A DNA stretch of 64,000 bases from Erysipelotrichales bacterium (GCA_910575705.1 CAJTFG010000001.1:310001-374000); one strand, 5' to 3'; positions 50,561 to 59,335 are shown, numbered from the stretch's first letter. Numbers and translations are program-made. Notes: generated by a model from the sequence alone, not told the origin.

Positions 50561-51067
50561 CTATGGTATGATTCTTTGTAATATATTGCTTATAGTCATT
50601 ACATCGTTCACAGGATCATATGTCCAAGTTTCAAAGTGAAAATGACCTTTTGGCGTTCCTAAACTTCCCATCTCATGATTCCCAAATCTAATACTTTTTG
50701 TCCCGTCTGCAGAAAATATTCTATTATTGTCAACCAATCCAGTTCGCGGATTTATATTGGTCTGATTTTGTCCTAAATAATCATTCCATGCATCTACAAC
50801 ATCAGATGGCCTCATTGCATTTGGTGCTTTAGTTTCAGGCAGTGTATTAACTTTTGTATTAACACTTGGTCTATAATTTCCCGTTCCTTCACTAACACTC
50901 TCAACAATCGCATCACCAGCTACATAAGTAGCCGCTTTATTGAATGTAGATTCTACAAAGATCGTAAATGATATCGCTATCTCTGCTACCTTTTCTCTTA
51001 TCCACTTCGGTATCCATTTCTGACTCGCTATCTTATCCGCTGCCTTTATGATTGCTTTATTCAACAA
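50561..51067 (-). CDS. Orphan toxin module M8: SQKWIPKWIREKV pre-toxin plus unknown toxin
   Basis: 168 aa. Pre-toxin type B: NKAIIKAADKIASQKWIPKW...FTIFVESTFNKAATYVAGDAI, shared with 56573 and 58900. The toxin core NPRTGLVDNNRIFSADGTKSIRFGNHEMGSL and GHFHFETWTY is a His/Glu-rich domain of unknown activity found at ends of polymorphic toxins. The frame is intact but starts inside pre-toxin sequence without a convincing ribosome site. Confidence 0.65.
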   Translation of the reverse strand: MLNKAIIKAADKIASQKWIPKWIREKVAEIAISFTIFVESTFNKAATYVAGDAIVESVSEGTGNYRPSVNTKVNTLPETKAPNAMRPSDVVDAWNDYLGQNQTNINPRTGLVDNNRIFSADGTKSIRFGNHEMGSLGTPKGHFHFETWTYDPVNDVMTISNILQRIIP

Positions 51068-51195
51068 GCTATACAGAATGCTACAATTATATATTTAATA
51101 CAATCTTGAAGTATTAATCTATAAAGATGAATAACAAGACATTTATATTTTAGCACTATTATGACTTGTTTCCTATATATGGTAAGAATTATTAT
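51068..51195. repeat. Array repeat R8 (partial)
   Basis: TATATTTAATACAATCTTG...AATCTATAAAGATGAATAACAAG...TTTTAGCACTATTATGACTTG. Confidence 0.78.
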
Positions 51196-51221
51196 ATTTA
51201 TTATGGTTGCTTTTAATATTT

Positions 51222-51263
51222 AAAAACCTCTAAAGTATATGATTTTCATATCATCTAGAGGTT
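51222..51263 (-). terminator. Module terminator
   Basis: CCTCTAAAGTATATG / CATATCATCTAGAGG with A run on the left. Confidence 0.8.
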
Positions 51264-51271
51264 TCACATAA

Positions 51272-51662
51272 TTAATCTATTAATTTTACGATTCTAAAAT
51301 TTAATTTTCTTATCATATTATGCTTTTTAAAAAATTGATACATCTTTTGTGATATTACTACATAAGGTGAAAATCCAGATTTTCCTAACGATTCTTTAGT
51401 TTTAAATATGTCATACGATACATTTTTTAACTTCTCCTCTTTATATACAATAAATGGACCCCATCATAAATATTATATCGTTCTCTTCTACATCTCTCAC
51501 AAGTATACTTATCCTCATAATTCTCTTATTTCTGATGGTTCTGCATAATGAAATCGGGAATTAATATTTACTTCTATCCATTCCGCCTGTCCAGATCCTC
51601 TTCTGTATATTCGTATATTCATATTCTGTGTCTGAAGATAAATAATTACTTATTTTTTCTTT
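51272..51662 (-). pseudogene. Decayed copy of the 61290-62153 immunity-like gene
   Basis: The minus strand ends RIVKLID and TAA, parallel to VVKLVD of 61290-62153. It also keeps the AEWIEVNVNSRFHYAEPS region (here AEWIEVNINSRFHYAEPS), but the middle is deleted and the frames shift. About 390 bp remain of 860. Confidence 0.78.
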
Positions 51663-51663
51663 T

Positions 51664-52221
51664 TTACCAATTTATAGCATCGCTCCAAAATTTTATATAC
51701 TCAATATCTTTAAATTCTATTTCAGAATATTTTTTGGTTCCAAATTCAATTTCGAAATATTGAAATAGATTTTCTCCATAATACACAATATCTAAGCCCA
51801 TAACGGAAAAAATCGGAGAATTTTTTTCTATCATTGCTATATATCTATGCTTATAAATAGGAATTAATCGGGGGGCTTCTTGAAGAAGGCTCTTTATTTT
51901 TTCTTTTAAATCTTGACTTGTTTCAGGCTTTATACCCCAAGAACTCGGCCATTCATCAATTTCATCATAACAATCTAAAATATCCATAAATGGAATATTC
52001 ATTCTCTCTTTTATATAATTAACATTCTTTTGAGTCAAATCTCTCCAATTATAAAATCCCGCACTAACAGGAATCCCTACTTTTAAAAATTCAGAATATT
52101 CAAAAGGAAAACGAATTTCATAAATCTTTTCTATTTCCATAATCTCTTGATTAGATAATCCACAATCAAATTTAATTTCTCTTTGCATTAATTCATTTTG
52201 TAACAATTTATAATCCCACAT
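51664..52221 (-). CDS. SMI1/KNR4 (SUKH) family immunity protein
   Basis: 185 aa. SNQEIMEIEKIYEIRFPFEYSEFLKVGIPVSAGFYNWRDL is the SUKH signature (acidic helix, P..Y..FL..G.P, YNWRD). Later elements IPIYKHRYIAM and SVMGLDIVYYG also fit. Cytoplasmic; SUKH proteins neutralise nuclease toxins, matching the barnase-like fragment just upstream. Confidence 0.85.
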   Translation of the reverse strand: MWDYKLLQNELMQREIKFDCGLSNQEIMEIEKIYEIRFPFEYSEFLKVGIPVSAGFYNWRDLTQKNVNYIKERMNIPFMDILDCYDEIDEWPSSWGIKPETSQDLKEKIKSLLQEAPRLIPIYKHRYIAMIEKNSPIFSVMGLDIVYYGENLFQYFEIEFGTKKYSEIEFKDIEYIKFWSDAINW

Positions 52222-52241
52222 TTTTTTACCTCTACCTATAT

Positions 52242-52430
52242 CTACTCTATCTTAATAAATGTTTCATAATGATCTGGAGTATACCAAACCGAGCCATCAT
52301 CTCCAATAACAATTCTTTCTAATCCTCTGTTTCCATTAGAATTATTTGGATATAAATCGTATTCTCTATAATTGCCATTAGGAAGTATTCCATCACTATT
52401 CTGAAATTTTTTTGTTGTCTTTATATTCAT
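52242..52430 (-). CDS. Barnase-family RNase toxin C-terminal fragment
   Basis: 62 aa. NGNYREYDLY, RGLERIVIGDDGSVWYTPDHYETFIKI aligns with the end of barnase (WREAD..., R..DRIL...TDHYQTFTKIR). It retains equivalents of the catalytic Glu, Arg and His. The N-terminal half of the domain is missing, and the fragment starts directly at a truncated array repeat. Probably inactive alone. Confidence 0.75.
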   Translation of the reverse strand: MNIKTTKKFQNSDGILPNGNYREYDLYPNNSNGNRGLERIVIGDDGSVWYTPDHYETFIKIE

Positions 52431-52432
52431 AT

Positions 52433-52540
52433 AGAAGTGCTACAGTTCTGTATTCGGTATAGTCATTGTTTAAAAAATTGATACATTCTTTGAGAAATTA
52501 ATATATGCGGTCTATATACATAATATATCCTAATAAACTC
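52433..52540. repeat. Array repeat fragment R7 fused to an immunity-gene tail
   Basis: TACAGTTCTGTATTCGGTATAGTC of the repeat joins ATTGTTTAAAAAATTGATACATTC, which encodes on the minus strand ISQRMYQFFKQ, the tail of the 61290-62153 family gene. Confidence 0.65.
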
Positions 52541-52590
52541 CCTCTTAATAATATTGTTCTATTCACTGAATCAATTAAACTTACTTCTAT

Positions 52591-52948
52591 TTAATACACT
52601 TCTGGTTCATAACTAGCAATTATATCCACAACTGAATTAATGCCTATTATACAGTAATGAGTTAGTTTATTTCTTTGTTCAATTCCTAATGATTGTTCTT
52701 CTATCCATTTTAAATAGGAAGAATTTTCTACTTTAAAAAAAGTCCATTTTGTTAATTCTTGTTTATCATATAATATACTTCTCGCACTTTCTTCAGAGCA
52801 AGTATATGAAACTACACATCCATCCCATTTCAGAAGAATTTTCTCTGTTTCATCTTCATTTGATAATTCTATCATAAAACTTTCTTCATCTTTAATACTG
52901 TCAACATAATACTTATTTTTTAACTTTTTTTAGGTTCCCAGTATTTCC
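52591..52948 (-). pseudogene. Frameshifted immunity gene (TFFKVENSSYLKW family)
   Basis: The intact part is 94 aa from 52875 (MIELSNEDETEKILLKWDG...TKWTFFKVENSSYLKWIEEQSLGI...VVDIIASYEPEVY). An ATG near 52961 starts MSDIWKYWEPKK and is separated by indels in A runs from KYYVDSIKDEESF, which leads into the longer frame. A middle segment also looks short for the family. So the natural gene began upstream and is now broken. Confidence 0.65.
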
Positions 52949-53030
52949 ATATATCACTCATTTGAATTTCTCCTTTTATTTATAAATTATTTTTAATATT
53001 CTATACTTATCAGTTAATATTAATCTTTCT

Positions 53031-53435
53031 TTATTTGAAATAGTAAAGACCATACTTCTTATACATTTTTCCCTCTGCTACCATTTCTTCGCATTTTCTT
53101 TTTACTATGTCATAAGAATATGATTCTGCTTCTACAGATTTCCTAACTTGGAGATACTGAATAAAAAGCCAAGGATCAATCCCTACCCAATTTTCATCAT
53201 AACCAAAATTCCAATCAATTAAAACGTCGCCTTGCTGATTTGTAACTCGACATCCGCGACCATGGAAAATATACTTATTTATACTTTTAATCGTTACTTT
53301 CCCTTCTAAAAATAAACTTTTTTTCTCTAAAAAATCTTTTTTTGATGCTACATTAAAATCAAGAAGCATTTTATTAGCCATTTTGTTAGACTCCTCAACA
53401 TACTCATTTAATAAATCAATCAACGTTGCATCCAT
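53031..53435 (-). CDS. Probable immunity protein (DUF6896-like)
   Basis: About 134 aa. IDLLNEYVEESNKMANKMLL, then YIFHGRGCRVTNQQGDVLIDWNFG and WVGIDPWLFIQYLQ match the HG.GC......DWDFG pattern of DUF6896 proteins. Start at 53435 follows GGGAGGATAT. Cytoplasmic. Confidence 0.65.
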   Translation of the reverse strand: MDATLIDLLNEYVEESNKMANKMLLDFNVASKKDFLEKKSLFLEGKVTIKSINKYIFHGRGCRVTNQQGDVLIDWNFGYDENWVGIDPWLFIQYLQVRKSVEAESYSYDIVKRKCEEMVAEGKMYKKYGLYYFK

Positions 53436-53447
53436 ATATCCTCCCAT

Positions 53448-53684
53448 TTAACCATATTATTTAATCATTCTATCTTTTTAATGCTATGGTTAGATTCATC
53501 AAGATGAATGAATATGATATCCATTATTTTCAGATAAGGCCACATTTAAAATATTGTTTGCCAAATAATTGGATTTATTTCAAACTATAGAACTTTTTTA
53601 ACTCAATTATTTATTTTTCCTTAAATCATCTAAAACTTTTTGTTGCATAAACATTTCCTTTTTAACCAATGAATCATCTATTAT
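53448..53684 (-). other. Unassigned gap with short fragment
   Basis: Contains on the minus strand a short frame DSLVKKEMFMQQKVLDDLRKNK and stop, contiguous with the end of the preceding gene region. Nothing else recognised. Confidence 0.3.
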
Positions 53685-53966
53685 TTATAAAAATCGTCTA
53701 ATACTCTCTATGACACTTAATGCTATTACTTCTGTTACATATTCATCCTTCTGTAATAACATTGCTTCTAAAAATTCAAAAACAACCTCAAGTTCAATAT
53801 TTTTTCTCCCATCTAAACATTTTATAATATAGGGACTAAATACATCCCCATATACTACATGAGAACCTGTTTCATCTCCTTCTTGCCACTGCACTTCCCG
53901 CTGATAGTCATCCATTAAATTAGGGAACTTTTTAATCAACAATTGATTCAATTCTTTACTTTTCAT
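53685..53966 (-). CDS. Small immunity-like protein (DUF7674-like)
   Basis: 93 aa, acidic helical: LLIKKFPNLMDDYQREV, DVFSPYIIKCL, VVFEFLEAMLLQKDEYVTEVIALSVIESI. The pattern fits small DUF7674 immunity proteins; family call is from memory of the pattern and moderate. Confidence 0.5.
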   Translation of the reverse strand: MKSKELNQLLIKKFPNLMDDYQREVQWQEGDETGSHVVYGDVFSPYIIKCLDGRKNIELEVVFEFLEAMLLQKDEYVTEVIALSVIESIRRFL

Positions 53967-54046
53967 TTTATTTTCCCAATATTTCCTCTTTCATCCATTA
54001 TTTGGTATATTTACACATCAAAATTAAAATATTAATTATTAAATCA

Positions 54047-54580
54047 TTACATTTTGGATATTAATTCTTTAATTTTCTCTTTAAATTCACTATCTACACA
54101 ATTTGAACACTGTAATAATTCTTTAAATTTCCGTTTATCAACACTATTAGGATAATTTTTCATTATATCTTTTATCACTTTTTCATTAGCACAAATAATT
54201 GCATAATAATCTTGGAAAACACTTATTCCCCAAAGTCCTTCTGTATCATATATAGCATACTCAAATAGCAATATTTCTTTTATATAACTATCATAGTCGA
54301 AAGATGTATATTTCCTATGCATATAACCTAACTCAGTATTTTTTTCCTCTTTTGAAAAACTATCTGCAAACTCAATATCTGATATATAATATTCGTTATT
54401 AAATTGTTTTTTTATCACATTGAATATTGCTAAATATTGCTTCTTCGTGAAGTAAAACCCATCTGTTGGATAAATAATCATAAAGCTCATATTATCAATT
54501 CCCTGAGGATATACAAGCTCATGTTCAATAAATCTAAAACACGTAGAAGAACAAATATTTTCTAATTTTTTTCTATCCAT
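54047..54580 (-). CDS. Immunity-like protein, unknown
   Basis: 177 aa. FIIYPTDGFYFTKKQYLAIFNV, FDYDSYIKEILLFEYAIYDTEGLWGISVFQDYYAIIC then a Lys-rich end. No family recognised. Cytoplasmic. One of a run of consecutive immunity genes (52.6-55.1 kb) without adjacent toxin domains, as if toxins were lost. Confidence 0.5.
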   Translation of the reverse strand: MDRKKLENICSSTCFRFIEHELVYPQGIDNMSFMIIYPTDGFYFTKKQYLAIFNVIKKQFNNEYYISDIEFADSFSKEEKNTELGYMHRKYTSFDYDSYIKEILLFEYAIYDTEGLWGISVFQDYYAIICANEKVIKDIMKNYPNSVDKRKFKELLQCSNCVDSEFKEKIKELISKM

Positions 54581-54694
54581 CTTAACTCCTTAAAATTTTA
54601 TAAATTATTATTAAATTTTTTCAGTCATTATATCTTGTAATGCAAACAATTCCACCACTGTGTCAGTTGTGTCAAATAAAATTTATTATTATAT

Positions 54695-55081
54695 CTAAAC
54701 ATTATCAAAATTCGGATAATCATATTCATCTTTTTTTATTCTATATGCTTTTATATCTTTACACCATATTTCTAAATATAAAGGATGCGCTGTTATTTTT
54801 ATTTTATATAACTCTTCTTCTATTTCTATATTCCAATTTACTAGATAACATGATAGTTCCATTATAGATTGATCTTTATACATTTTATCTTTCGGATATC
54901 CTATACTATGAGAGATATCTACTTTATAGCAATTTAAAAACTTATATACAATATATTCCTCCAGATTATCTTCACATATCATTGTCAATTCTTCTCCGAA
55001 ATATTCATTTTTCAAATAAACAACTAATGATTCATAACTTTCATATAAATAATCATCAATATTTTTCTTAGTTAATTTCAT
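54695..55081 (-). CDS. Immunity-like protein, unknown
   Basis: 128 aa starting MKLTKKNIDDYLYESYESLVVYL. Acidic, alpha/beta, no family recognised. The toxin tail before it survives only as ALLTKASKIALEKSESPYTIKK and stop (about 55092-55170). Its first 33 bp are duplicated at 44551-44583. Confidence 0.55.
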   Translation of the reverse strand: MKLTKKNIDDYLYESYESLVVYLKNEYFGEELTMICEDNLEEYIVYKFLNCYKVDISHSIGYPKDKMYKDQSIMELSCYLVNWNIEIEEELYKIKITAHPLYLEIWCKDIKAYRIKKDEYDYPNFDNV

Positions 55082-55091
55082 AAGCTTTCCT

Positions 55092-55170
55092 TCCTATTAT
55101 TTCTTAATAGTATATGGACTTTCAGATTTCTCCAAAGCTATCTTTGATGCTTTAGTTAATAAGGCATGTT
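55092..55170 (-). pseudogene. Toxin C-terminal tail remnant (M7)
   Basis: The minus strand ALLTKASKIALEKSESPY...KK then TAA, directly between the array repeat R6 and the immunity gene. No toxin catalytic part left. Confidence 0.5.
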
Positions 55171-55330
55171 TATTTATGATTCTTAATTAGGTACTATCCA
55201 TATAAGATACTGTAGTTCTATATTTGATACAGTCTTAGAGTTACCAGATCTATAAAGATGAATAAGGAGATATTTATATATTAACATTATTATGGGTTAT
55301 TGCCTATATATAGTAGGGATTATGAAAGAT
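55160..55330. repeat. Array repeat R6
   Basis: GATTCTTAATTAGGTACTATCC...TAGTTCTATATTTGATACAG...TATTAACATTATTATGGG. Confidence 0.8.
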
Positions 55331-55354
55331 ATTATAATCAATCTTATTACATAT

Positions 55355-55400
55355 AAAAGCCTCTGAACGATATAAAATATATATCATTTAGAGGCTTTAT
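55355..55400 (-). terminator. Module terminator (M6b)
   Basis: AAAGCCTCTGAACGATAT / ATATCATTTAGAGGCTTT. Confidence 0.82.
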
Positions 55401-55409
55401 CGTAATTAA

Positions 55410-55848
55410 TCATTGAAATATTTGATAGTAAATATTTGCATTTTTTAACTCTTTACTAGCTTCTTTTTCTTCTAAAAATTCCATATTCCCTATTATTGTA
55501 AGATATTCTTGTATTTTTTTAGCGGCAAACATATAGTTTGCCTCATTAACAATAATTCCTCTAAATAACTTTTCATTTATTTCTTTTGAAAGCATATTTC
55601 TTTCTTTTTGCTTTTTAATAATATTATCTTTTTCCATGTGCAATTCTACACTAAACTCGCAATAATATAACTCATAAACTTTTTTCTCTTTAGGATCTAT
55701 AAGATACGGTGTAATTAAAATACTAGGGGCAACTTTAGAATCAATTATTAATTTTACAAGTTCTTCCATATTAACCGACTCAATATACATATATCTTGAT
55801 TAATATATAAATTCCCATCAAGTTTAGACAATTTATCTAATAATTTCA
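55410..55848 (-). pseudogene. Immunity gene with 5' frameshift
   Basis: The 126-aa frame from 55790 (MYIESVNMEELVKLIIDSKVAPSILITPYLID...) is intact. The real start appears to be the ATG at 55848 after AAAGGAGAATAGT, giving MKLLDKLSKLDGNLYINQD. A one-base indel near 55790 separates the two. The product is a helical protein of unknown family; the downstream frame may still be translated weakly from the internal ATG. Confidence 0.6.
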
Positions 55849-55867
55849 TACTATTCTCCTTTGCTAT

Positions 55868-55995
55868 TTAGGTAAATATGGATTAATAATATTTTTATCA
55901 GGTATCCAATTCAGGGGATCTAAAGCATTACTAACTTGTACAATTTACTTTGTAACATTATCAACTGGATTATGGTTGATTTTCCAGTAAAAAAG
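55868..55995 (-). pseudogene. Toxin C-terminal tail with nonsense codon
   Basis: The minus strand KINHNPVDNVTK, TAA, IVQVSNALDPLNWIPDKNIINPYLPK, TAG. A single in-frame nonsense codon interrupts the tail. Confidence 0.6.
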
Positions 55996-55999
55996 TTCT

Positions 56000-56563
56000 T
56001 TATACGACCACTATTTCTCTAAGCGAAACCCCTGTAATCCTATTCTTTTCAATAATCTTTTTAAATTTCTCAGATACAAAAATTGGAATTTCTTGTCTAT
56101 TAGAAAGTTTAAATATATCAGAATTTTTTACTTTTTTTTCATATATAGCAAATTTACTAATCGTATATATAATACCAATTCCTAATATTTCCGTTTCAAA
56201 ATATTCAGAATTATCTAAACATAATGCATCAACTAATCTAAGTATATTGGCAATATAATAAGTATATTCTTTTCCACTTTTTCTTTCTATTATTTTAACC
56301 GGAAGAAATTGTATCTCTGTATTCATTATTTCAAGTAAATGTTTAAATTTTCTTGAAACAACAAACCAACCTTTATCATTAACTAGATAGTCTGTCAATA
56401 TCTCTCCTTCATTTTTATCATAGAAAAAATAAAAGCAATTATCCCAATTAAGATTTTTTCTACCTACAAAAAATTCATCTAAAGGAATTCCAAAATCATT
56501 TTCATAATGACAAACTACGTTATTAGATTCATTCATATCCATATTTAATTTAAAATATTTCAT
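56000..56563 (-). CDS. Imm11/DUF1629-type immunity protein
   Basis: 187 aa. GWFVVSRKFKHLLEIMNTEIQFLPVKIIE, YYIANILRLVDALCLDNSEY, PIFVSEKFKKIIEKNRITGVSLREIVV are the ordered motifs of the Imm11 family. Imm11 proteins are a common partner of AHH nucleases, matching the toxin immediately upstream. Confidence 0.8.
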   Translation of the reverse strand: MKYFKLNMDMNESNNVVCHYENDFGIPLDEFFVGRKNLNWDNCFYFFYDKNEGEILTDYLVNDKGWFVVSRKFKHLLEIMNTEIQFLPVKIIERKSGKEYTYYIANILRLVDALCLDNSEYFETEILGIGIIYTISKFAIYEKKVKNSDIFKLSNRQEIPIFVSEKFKKIIEKNRITGVSLREIVVV

Positions 56564-56572
56564 TACTATCTC

Positions 56573-57115
56573 CTATTTTTTATTCCAAAAATCTTTATAT
56601 AATATATTTGGGTTTGACGAAATTTCTTTTTTTAGATTTTCAAATAACTGTAAAAATATATTTTTATTTCCTTGAGCAATACTATCGTATTGCCTCATAC
56701 TTTCCAAAACATAATTATGATAACTATTAGGATGACGCCCTTGATGAGGTAAGAATTCTTTATTCCAATCATCATCTAAATCTAAACCATATTTCTTAGC
56801 AATTCCCTCAAACTCTGGAGTATATGTTTGGTTCTTATCGGTAGCATAGTGGTGAACCTGATTAGGTTTTGTTTGAGGAATGTCAACCTCACCAACACTC
56901 TCAACAATCGCATCACCAACCACATAAGTAGCTACTTTATTGAACGTAGATTCTACAAAGATCGTAAATGACATCGCTAACGCTAGTACTCTTTCTCTTG
57001 TCCACTTCGGTATCCATTTCTGACTTACGATCTTATCTGCTACCTTTAAAACTACCTTATTCACAGATCTGGCAAAATCCGGTATCTTCTTTACTTTAAT
57101 TAAAGATAAAGCCAA
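56573..57115 (-). CDS. Orphan toxin module M6: type B pre-toxin plus AHH-family nuclease (intact)
   Basis: 180 aa from a TTG. Pre-toxin VKKIPDFARSVNKVVLKVADK...SFTIFVESTFNKVATYVVGDAIVESV, then NQVHHYATDKN, TPEFEGIAKKYGLDLDDDWNKEFLPHQGRHPNSYHNYV. That is the AHH nuclease pattern (HNH/endonuclease VII fold) with its His residues. The most complete toxin in the array, uninterrupted and paired with Imm11. No convincing ribosome site; a silent donor unless recombined. Confidence 0.82.
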   Translation of the reverse strand: MALSLIKVKKIPDFARSVNKVVLKVADKIVSQKWIPKWTRERVLALAMSFTIFVESTFNKVATYVVGDAIVESVGEVDIPQTKPNQVHHYATDKNQTYTPEFEGIAKKYGLDLDDDWNKEFLPHQGRHPNSYHNYVLESMRQYDSIAQGNKNIFLQLFENLKKEISSNPNILYKDFWNKK

Positions 57116-57270
57116 TTTGTTTATGGTTCTCAGTTAAGAACTATCTATATAAGATGCTGTAGTTCTATATGCGGTTCAGTCTTAAGGATATCAGATCCAT
57201 AGAGGTAGATAAGAAGACATTTATATTTTAGCATTATTACGGATTATTGCCTATATAGTAAGGATTATTA
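57103..57270. repeat. Array repeat R5 (near full length)
   Basis: AAAGATAAAGCCAATTTG...GGTTCTCAGTTAAGAACTATC...TAGTTCTATATGCGGTTCAG...TTTTAGCATTATTACGG. Confidence 0.85.
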
Positions 57271-57290
57271 TGATTAATTTTATTATACAT

Positions 57291-57330
57291 AAAAGACCTC
57301 TAGACGATATAAAATATATATCATCTAGAG
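57291..57330 (-). terminator. Module terminator (M5)
   Basis: GACCTCTAGACGATAT / ATATCATCTAGAGATC with AT-rich loop. Confidence 0.78.
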
Positions 57331-57380
57331 ATCAAAAATATAAAACGCATAATTTTCAATCAAAACTTCAAAATGAATTC

Positions 57381-57971
57381 TTATTCTTGATATAAAAAAT
57401 TAATTTCATCCAGCCATTTTTCACGACTTTCCACTAAAATTTCATCCATTTTTTGCTCATCATATTCTATATAGCCTGACTTTTCCATTTTTTTGGCAAA
57501 TTCAGCATACCAATCTTTAAAATCAAAGTATTGCTTTATTTCTTTTAAATATCCATAAAAATTTACATCATAAACTATGGCTTCATTTTGTGGATTACCA
57601 TTTTCATAAAACTTTACAACTAAAAGATAAACTTTCACATTATTGTCCTCATAGTATTTATTAATATATATATCTTTAATATCAATCGGGTTTTCATCAC
57701 TTATTAAAGAAAAATTATCATGAAATTTATTATTATCTATCTCTATTTCATAATTTACCAAACATTGATATTTATCTTCGGGAGAAGGTTTTATTATTAA
57801 TTCTTCATTCTCATATGCTATTGAAACTTTAATCGGTATATCATTTAAAACTACTTCCTCTTCTATATGGGTTCTTGTATCTTCTCTATTCACGTTTTCT
57901 TTATATGTCACCCATCCAAACAGGATTATGATTCCTGCAATTAACAATATTATATGTTTATCATCTTTCAT
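57381..57971 (-). CDS. Membrane-anchored immunity-like protein (family A)
   Basis: 196 aa. Anchor IILLIAGIIILFGWVTY, then VVLNDIPIKVSIAYENEELIIKPSPEDKYQCLVNYE..., SDENPIDIKDIYINKYYEDNNVKVY, C-terminal amphipathic part FAKKMEKSGYIEYDEQKM. Clear paralogue of 49121-49711. Its ATG overlaps the TGA of the toxin tail (ATGA). Confidence 0.72.
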   Translation of the reverse strand: MKDDKHIILLIAGIIILFGWVTYKENVNREDTRTHIEEEVVLNDIPIKVSIAYENEELIIKPSPEDKYQCLVNYEIEIDNNKFHDNFSLISDENPIDIKDIYINKYYEDNNVKVYLLVVKFYENGNPQNEAIVYDVNFYGYLKEIKQYFDFKDWYAEFAKKMEKSGYIEYDEQKMDEILVESREKWLDEINFLYQE

Positions 57972-58132
57972 TTCTGAAGTTCCTCCATTAACATATCTTT
58001 TACTACTTTTATCTCTTTTTCTGTAAACGTATGTTCTCTTTTCCTTGATATTACTGGATGATCAGTAGTTAATAAGAAGTATGCCGTTCTCACGGCATAT
58101 CCAAAATCATCATACCTCTGCTTATGGATCAT
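57968..58132 (-). pseudogene. Toxin C-terminal tail, 54 codons (M5)
   Basis: MIHKQRYDDFGYAVRTAYFLLTTDHPVISRK... ending KEIKVVKDMLMEELQK, TGA. The frame from the pre-toxin side (ALSFKSKKGNDP, stop) is offset by one base at the AAAAAGGGG run. Only the end of a toxin domain is left, but it is the part coupled to the immunity start. Confidence 0.62.
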
Positions 58133-58144
58133 TCCCCTTTTTAC

Positions 58145-58290
58145 TTTTGAAAGATAAAGCTAATAGCCATCAATATAAAATGTTGTAGTCTTATATTCGG
58201 CTTAGTCTTAAAACCATCATATGCATAGAGATGGATAAGAAGACACCTATATTTTAGCACTATTATGGTTTGTTTCCTATATATGGTAAA
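58145..58290. repeat. Array repeat R4
   Basis: AAAGATAAAGCTAATAGCC...TAGTCTTATATTCGGCTTAGTC...TTTTAGCACTATTATGGTTTG; the GGAACTATC part is lost. Confidence 0.8.
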
Positions 58291-58325
58291 AATTATTAAA
58301 GGTATTTTAATCCACTTTACTAACA

Positions 58326-58366
58326 AAAAACAGTACTAGTTATTGACTCTTACTAATACTGTTTAT
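58326..58366 (-). terminator. Module terminator (M4)
   Basis: AACAGTACTAGT...ACTAATACTGTT, same as 49057. Confidence 0.75.
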
Positions 58367-58400
58367 TAACACTTGTTTTTTTCCTTATTAAGAATTCAAA

Positions 58401-58913
58401 TTAATCTGCTTTTATAATGACATCAATTAAAAGTAATATACTTTTCAAATTCCCTTTTTTATCTAATCCACAAATCGTATTTTTATTAATCCTAATATAC
58501 TCATCATCTATATCTGCTGTTCCAATTTGAATTCTTTTATTATTTTCATCATAAACAAGTTTAGGATTATACTCATCAATCATAAAGTATTCTTTACTTG
58601 CAGGAAAAAAGTTAAAATAATCATATACTATTCCTTTTTGATATTCTATTTCATTCATTGGTATATTGAAGTTTCTATCCTTGTAATTTGGGATTTCCAA
58701 CTTATCTACAATAGATTTTACTAGTGGTTGAAAACCAGTTACTGAAAATAACACTCCTGTTGAGTAATCAAAGTCCAGTTCTATAGCACTAACTGTTAAT
58801 GAAATATATTTATTTATATCTTCAGTTAAAAATTGATTGCTATCATAGTATAACCTATGATTATTAAAATCATATACTAATTTTTTATTATCAATCATTT
58901 TATCCTCCATCAA
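58401..58913 (-). CDS. Immunity-like protein, unknown
   Basis: 170 aa. LVYDFNNHRLYYDSNQFLTEDINKYISLTVSAIELDFDYSTG..., a later VYDYFNFFPASKEYFMIDEYNPKLVYDENNKRIQIG. Cytoplasmic alpha/beta; no family recognised. It overlaps the end of the frameshifted toxin by 14 bp. Confidence 0.58.
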   Translation of the reverse strand: MMEDKMIDNKKLVYDFNNHRLYYDSNQFLTEDINKYISLTVSAIELDFDYSTGVLFSVTGFQPLVKSIVDKLEIPNYKDRNFNIPMNEIEYQKGIVYDYFNFFPASKEYFMIDEYNPKLVYDENNKRIQIGTADIDDEYIRINKNTICGLDKKGNLKSILLLIDVIIKAD

Positions 58914-59335
58914 TAACCTTTATATACAAAATGCCATATTGTTTTTCCATCTGGGCTAAGTAGTAATTCATAAGTTCCATTACTACCATTAAGTGTCCAT
59001 CAATTTTCCACCATAGTCCATTACTTTTTCCAGGGTCCACACCTGCAGGTCCAGAATTAATAATTTCTTTAATTATGTTGGGTGAATCTTGATACGGCCT
59101 GCTTCCATCTCCATTATGGTATGAATTATCACTGTACTCCCAATCTCCTACTTTAATTTTCTTTTTAATAACTTTCTGAAATATCGAATCTATAAAATCT
59201 GTGAATGCTTTCGCAACGGATAATACCTTTTCTCTTATCCACTTCGGTATCCATTTCTGACTCGCTATCTTATCCGCTGCCTTTAAGATTGCTTTATTCA
59301 CTGCCCCGGCAAAATCCGGTATCTTTTTACCTAGT
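58905..59335 (-). pseudogene. Orphan toxin module M4: type B pre-toxin plus frameshifted toxin
   Basis: The frame from 59301 (MNKAILKAADKIASQKWIPKW..., KVGDWEYSDNSYHNGDGSRPYQ, IIKEIINSGPAGVDPGKSNGLWWKIDG) then goes wrong. The proper tail lies in the next frame: TLNGSNGTYELLLSPDGKTIWHFVYKGY, TGA, a common end of polymorphic toxins. A single-base deletion near 58990 separates them. Confidence 0.75.

Noticed and set aside
58141-58326. 61-aa minus-strand ORF in array repeat R4
   Set aside because: It is one frame of the repeat; other copies of the repeat break it with stops, so no coding selection is visible.
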